Below the pieces are notes generated by a model. That model saw only the letters and a program-made list of their open reading frames with translations, did not search any database and was not told the origin of the DNA. Made by a program: the position numbers and the translations under genes. Shown here piece by piece: positions 53,718 to 62,387 of a stretch of DNA of 64,000 nt (position 1 is its first letter; each line of letters begins with the position of its first letter). Where the stretch lies: the NCBI GenBank assembly GCA_016194745.1, contig JACQBA010000012.1, forward strand, positions 273,224-337,223, written 5' to 3'. This DNA comes from Elusimicrobiota bacterium (lineage in GTDB: Bacteria > Elusimicrobiota > Elusimicrobia > UBA1565 > JACRDR01).

Positions 53718-55898
53718 GTGCGGTGGGCGATGATTCGAACCGGAATATACTTCAGGTTCATCGCCGCCATGACGGCGCTCGCGCTGGTGCCGCTGCTGTT
53801 TCTCGGCGCCTCTCTCCTCAACATCAGCGAACGCGGCATGCAGGCTGCGGTCTTGGAACTCCATACGAAGCTGGCGGAAAAGCTGGCTCAAGGGCTCCAG
53901 GTCTACTTCCGAACGATCGACGACGGCATCCGGTTCACCATCGGGGCGGTGCAGCACTCGAATCTGAAATGGCCCGAGAAGCAGGACCTGCTTCGGGCGT
54001 TCATCGAGAGCCATCCCGACATCGAGGAGCTGTCCGTAGTCGATAAGAAAGGCGCCGAAGTGCTGAAGGTCTATAACCCGTCGCTCTTGGATAAGCCGGC
54101 CCTCATGTCCCGCGCCGAGGACGCCGGCTATCGCGAGTTTTCGCGCGCCAAGGATCGGACGGTCCGGATCACGCCGAGGCCGGGACAAGCGCCGAGGCTC
54201 GAAATCTACTATCCGTTGAACGCCGCGCTCTCGCTCCGCGTCTCGCTGTTGCTCAAGAGCCTCTGGGAATCGGTCGGCGCCGAGCGGGTCGGAGGCACGG
54301 GCTACGCCATCGTGGTGGACAAGGAAGGGCGTCCCATCCTCTATCCCCCGGACCGCATGCGGCCCGAGCTCATCAAGCTCCTCCCGGAAAGGCCGATCGT
54401 CCAGCAGGCCCTTCGCGCGGTCTCGATCGGGTCGATGGAGTTCATGAACGATAAGGGCGAGCTTCTCGTGAGCGCCTATGCCCCGGTCCCGGATCTCGGT
54501 GGAGCCGTCATCATCCAGCAGCCCAAGGCGGAGGCATATCTCGCCGCGACGAAGATGAAAAGGACCGCGGTTATCGTGATCGTCTTTTTCCTTTGCGCCG
54601 CGGTGCTGATCGCGTTCTTTATGGCGCGGCGGCTCACGCAGCCTCTGCTCGTCGTGACGCAGGCGGCGGACGAGGTCGCGAAAGGAACGTTCCCGGGGGA
54701 GATCAAGATAGAGACCGGCGACGAGATCCAGGTGCTCGCCGACACCTTCAACCGCATGGTGGCGCAGCTGCGCAAATACGCGGAGCTTCAGGTCGACCGG
54801 GTCCTGCGTGAGCAGCAAAAGACCGAGGCGATCCTGTTTTCGATCGTCGACGGGATCATCATGACGGACAACGACGGGCAGGTGCAGCTGGTCAACCGCC
54901 GCGCGCGGGAAATCCTTAATTGCGGGCCGGAGGACTCGCTCGAGGGCCGCCGTCTCGAGGAAGTCATCGGGGTGCCGGAGCTGAAATCGGCGATCCTGCA
55001 TTTGGCCGCAAATCCGGGGACCGGCGTGCTGAAGGAGGCGGATCTTTCGACGGAGCAGTACCGCCGGTTCATCCGCGTCTCGGCCCAGTCGGTGACGCTG
55101 CCGGGCAAGGGCACGAAGATCGGCGTGGTCACCGCGCTGCGGGACGTCACCGCGGAGAAACAGCTCGACAAGATGAAGGAGGAGTTCCTTCACTCCATCA
55201 CGCACGACCTGCGCAATCCGATCGGCTCGATCATCGGCTTCTCCGAGTTCCTCGTCAAGGGAGTCGTGGGCGTCCTCAACGAGCAGCAGGCGGGGATGGT
55301 CGGTTCCATCCAGAAATCGGCCAGCCGGCTGCTCGCGATGGTCAACAACATCTTGGACGCTGCGAAGATGGAGGCCGGAAAACTGGACGTGAAGCTGAAA
55401 TCCACGTCGCTGGCCGGCGTCGCGGGACACGCCATCGACATCCTCGGGGCCTTGGCGCAGCGGCGGGGCATCACGATGGAGCTCCAGGCGGAGGAAGAGT
55501 TCACGATCCACGTCGACGGCGATTTGGTCGAGCGCGTCTTCGCCAACCTGATCGGCAACGCCATCAAGTTCGCGGCGGAGAACGGCCGCATCACGGTCTC
55601 GATCTCCGACGACGGAGATTCGCTCAAGGGCAGCGTCAAGGACGACGGCCCCGGCATCCCGCCGGCGTACGTGGACAAGATCTTCGAGAAGTTCGAGCAG
55701 ATCCCGGGACAGCGACAGGGCGGCACCGGGCTGGGCCTGACGATCTGCCGGCACATCGTCGAGGCGCATCTCGGCCGCATCTGGGTCGAATCGGAGCTGG
55801 GAAAGGGGGCAAGCTTCTGCTTCACGCTGCCCAAGGACCTGGGCTACGACGAATCCGGCCGCGTGATCCGCAAGCCGAAGGTGCCGAGCGAAGCATGA
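53718..55898 (+). CDS. Membrane sensor histidine kinase (sensor-HAMP-PAS-HisKA-HATPase)
   Basis: 726 aa. An N-terminal helix (FRFIAAMTALALVPLLFLGA) and a second (TAVIVIVFFLCAAVLIAFFM) bracket a periplasmic dCache-like sensor of about 250 residues. HAMP (RRLTQPLLVVTQAADEVAKG) and a PAS domain (DGIIMTDNDGQVQLVNRRAREIL) follow. The phosphoacceptor His496 lies in ITHDLRNPIGSI, and the ATPase has N, G1, F and G2 boxes (NLIGNAIKFA, DDGPGIP, GTGLGLTI). GTG start with AAAGGAG. Its stop overlaps the LysM-FecR gene; no response regulator is adjacent. Signal sensed is unknown. Confidence 0.92.
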   Translation: MRWAMIRTGIYFRFIAAMTALALVPLLFLGASLLNISERGMQAAVLELHTKLAEKLAQGLQVYFRTIDDGIRFTIGAVQHSNLKWPEKQDLLRAFIESHPDIEELSVVDKKGAEVLKVYNPSLLDKPALMSRAEDAGYREFSRAKDRTVRITPRPGQAPRLEIYYPLNAALSLRVSLLLKSLWESVGAERVGGTGYAIVVDKEGRPILYPPDRMRPELIKLLPERPIVQQALRAVSIGSMEFMNDKGELLVSAYAPVPDLGGAVIIQQPKAEAYLAATKMKRTAVIVIVFFLCAAVLIAFFMARRLTQPLLVVTQAADEVAKGTFPGEIKIETGDEIQVLADTFNRMVAQLRKYAELQVDRVLREQQKTEAILFSIVDGIIMTDNDGQVQLVNRRAREILNCGPEDSLEGRRLEEVIGVPELKSAILHLAANPGTGVLKEADLSTEQYRRFIRVSAQSVTLPGKGTKIGVVTALRDVTAEKQLDKMKEEFLHSITHDLRNPIGSIIGFSEFLVKGVVGVLNEQQAGMVGSIQKSASRLLAMVNNILDAAKMEAGKLDVKLKSTSLAGVAGHAIDILGALAQRRGITMELQAEEEFTIHVDGDLVERVFANLIGNAIKFAAENGRITVSISDDGDSLKGSVKDDGPGIPPAYVDKIFEKFEQIPGQRQGGTGLGLTICRHIVEAHLGRIWVESELGKGASFCFTLPKDLGYDESGRVIRKPKVPSEA

Positions 55899-57322
55899 CG
55901 ACTCGCGCGCGCCGCATCGCGTTGGCGGCTCTCGTTCTTTGCGGAGCCGGCGTCTTCGTCGCGGCGGACGACGGCTCGTCGACGTCCTTCCAAAGCGTCA
56001 CGGTGCGCGCCGGCGACACGCTGTGGGGCATCGCCAATACCTATCTCAAGGAACCCACGCGCTGGAACGAGCTCGTCAAATACAACCGTCAACTGGGGAG
56101 CGATCCGACGGTCGCGCTGCCCGGAATGGTGCTGCGCGTGCCGGTGAAGTTGATCAAGGAGGACCTGCGGGCCGCCTTGCTCATCTTCCTGGCCAACCGC
56201 GTCCTTTCCCGCCGCAAGGACAGCGCCGACTGGGTCGACGCCCACGCCAAGATGCAGCTGTACAAGGACGACGGGCTGCAGACGCTCGAGGACTCGAGGG
56301 CGCGCGTGAGGTTCATCGGGGGAGAAGTCCTCAGCATGGAGCCGAACTCGATGGCCATCCTGAGGCCTCGCGCGCGAGCTAAGGAGGGGGCGGACCTCGA
56401 ACTCCTCCGCGGCGGCATCTCGGCGTCGCGGGCCAAAACGATCACGGTCTCCGCCATCATCACTCCCAAGACCTCCGATACGCGCTACGTCGCGGATCTC
56501 CGCGACGACTTGTCGACGCGCGTCGAAGTCTACGCGGGAAAGGCGGAAGTAGAAGGCTCCGGGACGAAGATCGAGGTCTCGGCGGGCTACCAAACGGAAG
56601 TCGGGCTCAACAGCATCCCGTCCGTGCCGAACAAGATTCCGGACATGTCCAAGCTGGCCGCTCGCATCGCACAATCGGGCCTTCTCGTCCGGCCGTCCGA
56701 TCTCAGAGCCGCGGCGCCGGACGCCGGGAAAGCGCCCGGGATCCTAAAGCCCGGAACGGCGCCGAGCGCGTCCCTCGGCGATCGCGCGCAGTTCAACAAG
56801 GACCTCAAGTCCCTCAGCATCGGCGTGCCGATCACCGCGTATCACATCCAGGCGTCGCGCAGCAAGGAGTTCGATAAGATCCTCGTCGACAAAACCATGG
56901 ACATCGATGAGGACATCGACCTCGATCGGATGGGCCTCGCCGCCGGCCGGTATTGGCTCCGGGTGGCGACGGTCGACCTTCTGGGAGCCGAGGGCCGCTT
57001 CGGGTCGCCGAGGACATATCAGGTCGGCTCCGGCGGAGACGTGCAGAGCCTCCTGGCGGGCAGCGGCGACAATTCGGGCCTTTCCGTCTACATGCCGCCG
57101 GAAGCCGGCGAGCGCGTACGGACGCCTCGCTACCGAGTGCGCGGCCGCGCGGCCTCTGGTATGACGGTGCGCGTGAACGGAAAGGACATCGACGTGGACG
57201 ACCAGGGCTCGTTCGAGTCGGACCTGGTCTTGAAGGAAGGGCCCAACCGCATCCGCATCCTCGCCACCAACGTCCGCGGCAATCAGACTGACATCACCCG
57301 CATCGTGACGTTCGAGCCGTAG
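55895..57322 (+). CDS. Secreted LysM-FecR-Ig-like protein
   Basis: 475 aa from the ATG overlapping the kinase stop (ATGA). A signal peptide (IALAALVLCGAGVFVAA) is followed by a LysM domain (VTVRAGDTLWGIANTYLKEPTRWNELVKYN) expected to bind peptidoglycan. A FecR-like domain follows (FIGGEVLSMEPNSMAIL, TRYVADLRDDLSTRVEVYAGKAEV). A linker and a C-terminal Ig-like domain come last (MTVRVNGKDIDVDDQGSFES). Anti-sigma function is unlikely because it is exported. Coupling with a sensor kinase suggests it presents a cell-wall signal to the kinase, which is inference. Confidence 0.85.
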   Translation: MTTRARRIALAALVLCGAGVFVAADDGSSTSFQSVTVRAGDTLWGIANTYLKEPTRWNELVKYNRQLGSDPTVALPGMVLRVPVKLIKEDLRAALLIFLANRVLSRRKDSADWVDAHAKMQLYKDDGLQTLEDSRARVRFIGGEVLSMEPNSMAILRPRARAKEGADLELLRGGISASRAKTITVSAIITPKTSDTRYVADLRDDLSTRVEVYAGKAEVEGSGTKIEVSAGYQTEVGLNSIPSVPNKIPDMSKLAARIAQSGLLVRPSDLRAAAPDAGKAPGILKPGTAPSASLGDRAQFNKDLKSLSIGVPITAYHIQASRSKEFDKILVDKTMDIDEDIDLDRMGLAAGRYWLRVATVDLLGAEGRFGSPRTYQVGSGGDVQSLLAGSGDNSGLSVYMPPEAGERVRTPRYRVRGRAASGMTVRVNGKDIDVDDQGSFESDLVLKEGPNRIRILATNVRGNQTDITRIVTFEP

Positions 57323-57330
57323 CTACGGCT
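57315..57330. terminator. Palindrome holding both convergent stop codons
   Basis: AGCCGTAGCTACGGCT is a perfect 16-base palindrome (stem AGCCGT, loop AGCT) at the junction of two convergent genes. TAG of the LysM-FecR gene and TAG of the HtrA gene sit back to back in it. A possible bidirectional terminator; a short T-run follows on one side only. Confidence 0.45.
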
Positions 57331-58732
57331 TTACGCTTAGGTACCTGGGCTTCCCATCCCGGAGGATGTCGAAGAAAACCCCGTCTTGAACCTTCGTCTT
57401 CTTGGCCGCGGTTTTCAGGCCGTCGATGGAGGAGATCTCATGGTCGTTGACCGCCCGGACGATATCCCCGGGAATGAGGGAGCCCGCGAACGGGGAGTCC
57501 GGCTTCACGTCGGCAACGGTCACTCCGTCCTGTTCCTGGGAAAAGGCCGCGCCCTCCCAGCGGAAGCCGGCGCCCTCCTTCTTGGGGTCCTCCGGCGACT
57601 CCTCGTCCTCCGCCGGCCCGCGCGCTTTCGGCTCGTCCGCCCAATCGGGCCTCCTTCCCAGCGTGATCATGAGGTCGACCGGTACGCCCTTGCGGTAGAT
57701 GATGACGGGCACCTGCTTTCCGGAGGCAAGCTTCGTCGCGGCGTTGATGATGTCCTCGGGGCTCGCGACCGCCGTCTTGTTGAACGTGCGGATTACGTCG
57801 CCGCGCTTTATCCCTGCCTTCTCGGCCGGGCTCGAGGGATAGACCTGGTTGACCAACGCTCCTTCCGGGCTCGGGAGCGCGAACCGGCGTTGGACGACCG
57901 GATCGACGGGCGAGAGCGCGATGCCCAGCCAGCCCCGGGGGACGCGCTTGCCCGCGAGCAGGTAGTTCAAAGCGTCCTTGACCTGCGACGCGGGAATCGC
58001 GAAGCCGATGCCCGCCGACGCGCCGCTCGGAGAGAAGATCGCCGTGTTCACGCCGAGCACCTCTCCGTTCAAATTCAGCAACGGGCCGCCCGAGTTGCCG
58101 CGATTGATGGCGGCGTCGGTCTGGATCATGTTGGCGTACCGCTTGCCTTCGATCACCATCGACTGGCGCTGCGCCGAGATGATGCCGACGGTGACCGTCT
58201 GCTCCAGCGAGAACGGCGATCCGATGGCCATTGCCCAGTCGCCCACGCGGGGCGTTTGATCGGCGAACTTCAGGAACGGGAAGGCCTTGTCCGATTTCTG
58301 GATCTGGACGACGGCCAGATCGAGGCTCGGATCGCGTCCGATCACTTTCGCGGAGTACTTCGTCTCCTTGCCGTCCGGCTGCGCGAGAGTCACCGTGATC
58401 TCGTTGGCGCGGCCCACGACGTGGTCGTTGGTCACGATGAAGCCTTTGGCGTCGATGAGGAAGCCCGAGCCTGTGCCGGGCAGCCGGTAGGTGTGCGGAC
58501 GCCCGCCCTGCATGTACTGGCGGAGCATGTCCTCCGGGTCGCCGAATTGGAAGTCGGGCGCTTGGACCTGTACGTTCTGAACGACGGAGATGTTGACCAC
58601 GGCGGGTTTGGCGCGCGCGGCGGTCTCGGCAAAGGCGTCCTGAAGGGCGGCGGCGCCGGACGAGGCGGCGCGGACCGGTGCGGCGAGGATCGAGACGGAT
58701 AGCACGGCTAGACCTAAACGGTTCGGGATCAT
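57323..58732 (-). CDS. htrA: Periplasmic serine protease HtrA/DegP-type
   Basis: 469 aa from ATG 58732, chosen for the AAGGAGG before it and the signal peptide (GLAVLSVSILAAPVRAA). Catalytic triad: His104 (TNDHVV), Asp138 (DPSLDLAVVQI), Ser214 (RGNSGGPLL). Two PDZ domains follow, separated by an acidic Pro/Glu-rich linker (RGPAEDEESPEDPKKEG). The protease removes or refolds damaged envelope proteins. Its start overlaps the upstream CBM48 gene (ATGA). Confidence 0.94.
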   Translation of the reverse strand: MIPNRLGLAVLSVSILAAPVRAASSGAAALQDAFAETAARAKPAVVNISVVQNVQVQAPDFQFGDPEDMLRQYMQGGRPHTYRLPGTGSGFLIDAKGFIVTNDHVVGRANEITVTLAQPDGKETKYSAKVIGRDPSLDLAVVQIQKSDKAFPFLKFADQTPRVGDWAMAIGSPFSLEQTVTVGIISAQRQSMVIEGKRYANMIQTDAAINRGNSGGPLLNLNGEVLGVNTAIFSPSGASAGIGFAIPASQVKDALNYLLAGKRVPRGWLGIALSPVDPVVQRRFALPSPEGALVNQVYPSSPAEKAGIKRGDVIRTFNKTAVASPEDIINAATKLASGKQVPVIIYRKGVPVDLMITLGRRPDWADEPKARGPAEDEESPEDPKKEGAGFRWEGAAFSQEQDGVTVADVKPDSPFAGSLIPGDIVRAVNDHEISSIDGLKTAAKKTKVQDGVFFDILRDGKPRYLSVKP

Positions 58733-59190
58733 GGCTTTACCTCCTTGATCGACGTAATCTGGTCGCCGTGGCGCCCCGTGGCCTTCGCCGAGGGATCGAG
58801 GAACCAAGCGCCGTCCACCTGGAACAGGTACTGGTGCTTGCCGGCGGGCAGGGGGATCTGTATCTCCCATTTGTCGCCGTTCTTCGGCTTGACCATCGGG
58901 ACCGGCTTCCATTCGCTGAAGTCGCCGGCCACAGCCACGGTCTTAGCGTCCGAGATGCGGATCGTGAAATCGACGAAGATAAGGGTCATCTCCGGATCGC
59001 CGGAGCGGCCGCGGTGCGGCACGGAGCGGATATGCGTCTGTCGGAGCACCCCGGGGTTCCAGCCCGAGATGAATCGGACGTATTGCGTCAGCGACTCGAC
59101 CAGTACGATCGAAGGAAGGACCGCGAGGGCGAGAAAGCCCCCGAGGAGCAGCCAAAATAGCGCTTTTCGTCTGGTCGCAATGTCTCCCAT
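58729..59190 (-). CDS. Membrane-anchored CBM48 (AMPK/isoamylase-N type) protein
   Basis: 153 aa from ATG 59190. One transmembrane helix (ALFWLLLGGFLALAVLPSIVL) is followed by a single CBM48 domain: VDFTIRISDAKTVAVAGDFS, EWKPVPM, WEIQIPLPAGKHQYLFQVDG, AWFLDPSAKAT. CBM48 binds alpha-glucans or, in AMPK, serves as a regulatory contact. Here no enzyme is fused. It overlaps the HtrA start, so both are translated together; a role as an adaptor for envelope quality control is inferred. Confidence 0.85.
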   Translation of the reverse strand: MGDIATRRKALFWLLLGGFLALAVLPSIVLVESLTQYVRFISGWNPGVLRQTHIRSVPHRGRSGDPEMTLIFVDFTIRISDAKTVAVAGDFSEWKPVPMVKPKNGDKWEIQIPLPAGKHQYLFQVDGAWFLDPSAKATGRHGDQITSIKEVKP

Positions 59191-59195
59191 GGCGG

Positions 59196-59597
59196 CTACG
59201 TGGAGATCGGAGGATGAAAGAGGAACTGGATCAGATTCCCCTCGGGGTCCCGGACGTACAAAGAACGCGCGCCGTCGCGATGCGTCTTCGGCCGCTTCTC
59301 GAGAGGCACTCCGTTGGCCTCGAGGTGGCGCGCCCACGCGTCCACGTCGTCGGGAGCGCCGACCAGTATGCCGAAATGGTCCAGCGCCGAGTCGCCGGCG
59401 CGCGCGGCGGCGTCGCGATGAAGCGCCAGATTGTCCTTCGAGAGCGACATATAGACGTTGTCGGGATCGGGCCGCCACTCCACTTTATATCCCAGGATGC
59501 CGGAATAGAATCGTTCGGCGGCCTCCAGGTCCTTGACCTTGAGGGCGACATGGCGGATGCCGAGCGCGGCCGGCGGCGCGGCGATCTTCTCGACCAT
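59196..59597 (-). CDS. VOC-family (glyoxalase/bleomycin-resistance fold) protein
   Basis: 133 aa. The fold is clear from IRHVALKVKDLEAAERFYSG, ILGYKVEW, HFGILVGAPDDVDAW and SLYVRDPEGNLIQFL, including the metal-binding His and Glu positions. Substrate cannot be told (lactoylglutathione, thiols and ring-cleaved catechols are known in the family). TAGAAT ends about 12 bases upstream of the ATG with no Shine-Dalgarno, so it may be leaderless. It precedes the CBM48/HtrA pair by 5 bases. Confidence 0.88.
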   Translation of the reverse strand: MVEKIAAPPAALGIRHVALKVKDLEAAERFYSGILGYKVEWRPDPDNVYMSLSKDNLALHRDAAARAGDSALDHFGILVGAPDDVDAWARHLEANGVPLEKRPKTHRDGARSLYVRDPEGNLIQFLFHPPIST

Positions 59598-59613
59598 GGC
59601 CCGATTCTATCAC

Positions 59614-59658
59614 ATTCGGCCGGAAAGGCTAGAGGACCCATTCGGCCGTAGGCCGCAT
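59614..59658. repeat. Degenerate TAGGCC-like pair
   Basis: ATTCGGCCGGAAAGGCTAG (59614-59632) and ATTCGGCCGTAGGCC (from 59640) form an imperfect tandem pair with 26-base period. They lie in the divergent space between the VOC and DUF481 genes. Related to the TAGGCC element but weaker. Confidence 0.4.
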
Positions 59659-59721
59659 ACCGTCCTCGGTCGATCCCGGGCGGCCCAATCCGCATCGGCG
59701 GCGAATAAATACAATCAAATC

Positions 59722-60501
59722 ATGGTCAAATCGACGGCGGCGGCCTTATTGGCGACGCTCGCCGTCGCTTCGGCGGCGCACGCTCAACTCCGGGGAACCG
59801 ACCTCCGCACGGCCCTGCCCGAGATGGTCCTCGGGAACAAGAAGGTCTGGGGGGCCGACCTCGGGTTCGGCGGGAACTTCAACCGGGGCAATACCGACAT
59901 CGACTACATCGGGGGCAGTTTCGCGCTGTTCAAGGCCTGGCAGCCCTGCACCGTCTACCTGAACGGCTCGGCGGTCTACAACACCTACAACGGCATCAAG
60001 GTGATCAACCAGGGCAGCGCCACCGCGCGCTACGACCATCCCTTGTCGAAAAACGGACCGTGGAAGGTGTTCGTGTTCAACACAAATGCGTACAACTACT
60101 TCCTGCGCCTGAACTACCGTTCCACCTCGGGCGCGGGACCTTGGTACGATTTCGCGCTCGGCTCGACGAAGCACGGCGTGAGCGTCGCCCCGGCGTATGA
60201 ATACGAGGATTTCAAGAATCACATCTACCGCCGCACCGGGAGGCTCTCCTTTCGAGGCGTCTCCAAGTTCCCGATTTCCAAGGCGGCCGAGTTCAACACG
60301 GACTTCTTCTACGTGCCTAGCCTGGACGCCGACGGCAACTTTAGGCTGTTCGGTGAGATCGCGTTCCAGACGCTGGTGTGGAAGGAGTTCCTCGGGTTGA
60401 AGCTGTCCTGGACGGACGAGTACGAAAGCCGCCCTCTTCCAGGCGTCAAGCGCAACGATTCGATCTGGATGACGTCTCTCGTCGTGCACCTGGGCCGCTA
60501 G
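59722..60501 (+). CDS. DUF481-like outer-membrane barrel protein
   Basis: 259 aa from ATG 59722; the signal peptide (STAAALLATLAVASAAHA) starts at once and no in-frame start upstream gives one. Amphipathic strands fill the mature part (WGADLGFGGNFNRGNTDIDY, ARYDHPLSKNGPWKVFVFNT, SVAPAYEYEDF). The GNTD phrase after the first strand and the overall size resemble DUF481 (salt-induced outer-membrane protein). It ends in LVVHLGR. TACAAT at 59710-59715 sits 6 bases before the ATG, so the mRNA is probably leaderless. Function unknown. Confidence 0.72.
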   Translation: MVKSTAAALLATLAVASAAHAQLRGTDLRTALPEMVLGNKKVWGADLGFGGNFNRGNTDIDYIGGSFALFKAWQPCTVYLNGSAVYNTYNGIKVINQGSATARYDHPLSKNGPWKVFVFNTNAYNYFLRLNYRSTSGAGPWYDFALGSTKHGVSVAPAYEYEDFKNHIYRRTGRLSFRGVSKFPISKAAEFNTDFFYVPSLDADGNFRLFGEIAFQTLVWKEFLGLKLSWTDEYESRPLPGVKRNDSIWMTSLVVHLGR

Positions 60502-60703
60502 GAAGCGCCGTTTCACCTTCCGCCGTCCGCGACGTAACGTCATTTGCCGGGCCATCGGCCCAAAGCGCATAGAGCGAGTGCTTGCCCGAAGAATGCCCTT
60601 CCGTCTCACAGGGCCGCCGGTCGGGGTGCGATATACTGCTCGCGGCGCCGGTCAAGGGCGGACACGCCCGTCGCGCAACCGGAGGCGGCGCCCTGGAGAC
60701 GAC

Positions 60704-62278
60704 ATGAGGAAATCCCTGTTCTTTTGGACGATGCTCGCGACGGCCTTGCCCGCGGCCGCGTACTACGGTTACAGTTCCTCCGAGGTCATGCTGACCTTCG
60801 ATGGCGCCGTAGAGGCGAAGTGGAAAGGCCCTCTGCCGACTCTCGACGACCTCAAGAAGGGCAGCCCGGCCTATAAGACGGCCCGCGAGAAAGTCGAAGC
60901 GCAGACGGACTACTTGGTCGGCTACTTCCAGGCGCCGTCGTTCACGGACCGCTACAAGTGCGCGACCGTCCCGGGCGAGGGCGGAAAGCGAAAGCGCATC
61001 GGCTGTCCTGGGACGATGGGCGAGAACATCGCCTACGAAATCGAATTCAACGGCATCAATCCGGGCGAACCAGTGCCGCCGCAAGCGGCTCCGGCCGCGC
61101 CCGGAGCGCCGGCTCAGGCGGCGGTGCCGGAGACGTGGGTGAGGCTGAGCTACAAATTCAAGGGTCCGGCCGTCTTCCGCAAACGATGGTTCCCGCTCGG
61201 CCAGACCCGCCGCGCGATCCAATTGAAGATGCCGGCCGCGCCCGAGCGGTTCCTCGTTGGAGAACTCGCCACCAAGGACGGCCGCAAGAAATGCGTTGCC
61301 GATACCCACTACTTGGACGACGAGGATTTTTTCTATTTCTGGGACCCCGACAAGGACGGCTGCCCTCTCAAGCGCGAGCAGTGCGATTCGATGGGTAAGG
61401 ACGTCTCCTGCTTCCAAGGACTGCTGACCAAGACCGACGGCCCGCGAACCGGCAATCCGATCAAGAAGCGCTGGCCGAACTACGGCAAGCTTTACGGCGA
61501 CAACTTCAACGGCAGGGAGATCGTCATCACGTGGTTCCTCGGCTATATCAAGGACGAGAACCTGAGCCTGGAGCAGGTCGAGACGAACGATGCGGCGTAC
61601 AAGGACTTCATGTCGTTGCGCGAGAAGCTGCCGGCGTACGGTCTCAAGAGGATCGAGAGCCAAGGGCTCGGCGCGTTCCGCTACAACGGCCGAGGCAGGC
61701 TCATGCACGACGCCAAGGGAAAGCCGGTCAAGGGCATCAACTTCCTGGACGTCTACGAGAAGACGGCTACGTGGCGGGGGAAGCCCGTACATCTTACGGT
61801 GCGCATCGCCTTGTCCGACACAGGCTTCGAGTCCAAGGACCGCACGTTCCACATCATGTTCAGCCAAGCGCTGCCCAAGTCCGACTTCCTGATCTACGAC
61901 GGCCACTCGGGGCTCGGCGCGGCGCTCTCGACCGAAATAGACAAGATCGACGCCGTCACTTGGAACCCCGCCAAGCATCAGGTGTTTTTCTTCAACGGCT
62001 GCAGCGGCACCGCCTACTTCCCGCGGGAGTACGCGAAGGCGAAGGGCAAGGACCGGTGGGGGAAGACCAACCTGCGGATACTCTCCTCGGCGATGCCGAC
62101 GGACACGCCGTACGCGGTGTCCAATCAGCTCGCCTTTATCGGCCCGATGCTCAAGCTCGAGACGCCGGATTGGCAGACGCTGCTCAAGAACATGGACGAC
62201 TCCCTCAACGGCGCCGAGAACGTGCTGTTCGGCGTGAGCGGCGAGGGCGAGGACGAGTGGACGCCTGAGTCGCGATAG
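60704..62278 (+). CDS. Secreted protein with caspase/gingipain-like His-Cys pattern
   Basis: 524 aa from ATG 60704, giving a signal peptide (SLFFWTMLATALPAAA). Near the C-terminus FLIYDGHSGLGAAL (His401) is followed 32 residues later by QVFFFNGCSGTAYF (Cys433). A strand-GHxG turn and then a strand-xxCxG turn is the arrangement of clan CD cysteine peptidases (caspases, gingipains, CHAT). The N-terminal two thirds are unrecognised and Lys-rich, with several Cys (KKCVAD, GCPLKREQC, VSCFQG). Peptidase activity is an inference from this pattern. It ends at a strong hairpin. Confidence 0.6.
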   Translation: MRKSLFFWTMLATALPAAAYYGYSSSEVMLTFDGAVEAKWKGPLPTLDDLKKGSPAYKTAREKVEAQTDYLVGYFQAPSFTDRYKCATVPGEGGKRKRIGCPGTMGENIAYEIEFNGINPGEPVPPQAAPAAPGAPAQAAVPETWVRLSYKFKGPAVFRKRWFPLGQTRRAIQLKMPAAPERFLVGELATKDGRKKCVADTHYLDDEDFFYFWDPDKDGCPLKREQCDSMGKDVSCFQGLLTKTDGPRTGNPIKKRWPNYGKLYGDNFNGREIVITWFLGYIKDENLSLEQVETNDAAYKDFMSLREKLPAYGLKRIESQGLGAFRYNGRGRLMHDAKGKPVKGINFLDVYEKTATWRGKPVHLTVRIALSDTGFESKDRTFHIMFSQALPKSDFLIYDGHSGLGAALSTEIDKIDAVTWNPAKHQVFFFNGCSGTAYFPREYAKAKGKDRWGKTNLRILSSAMPTDTPYAVSNQLAFIGPMLKLETPDWQTLLKNMDDSLNGAENVLFGVSGEGEDEWTPESR

Positions 62279-62301
62279 GGACCGATACGCGACCGTCTGG
62301 A

Positions 62302-62327
62302 GCCCCGCCCGCCGTCCCGGGCGGGGC
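62302..62327 (+). terminator. Intrinsic terminator after the caspase-like gene
   Basis: GCCCCGCCCG (62302-62311) pairs perfectly with CGGGCGGGGC (62318-62327) around a 6-base loop, followed by TTCTCGTT. The stem is strong; the U-tract is imperfect. Confidence 0.7.
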
Positions 62328-62387
62328 TTCTCGTTCCCCCCGGCGCTATGGCAAGTTTCGACGGGGAATTTGTATAGTCTGAACATC

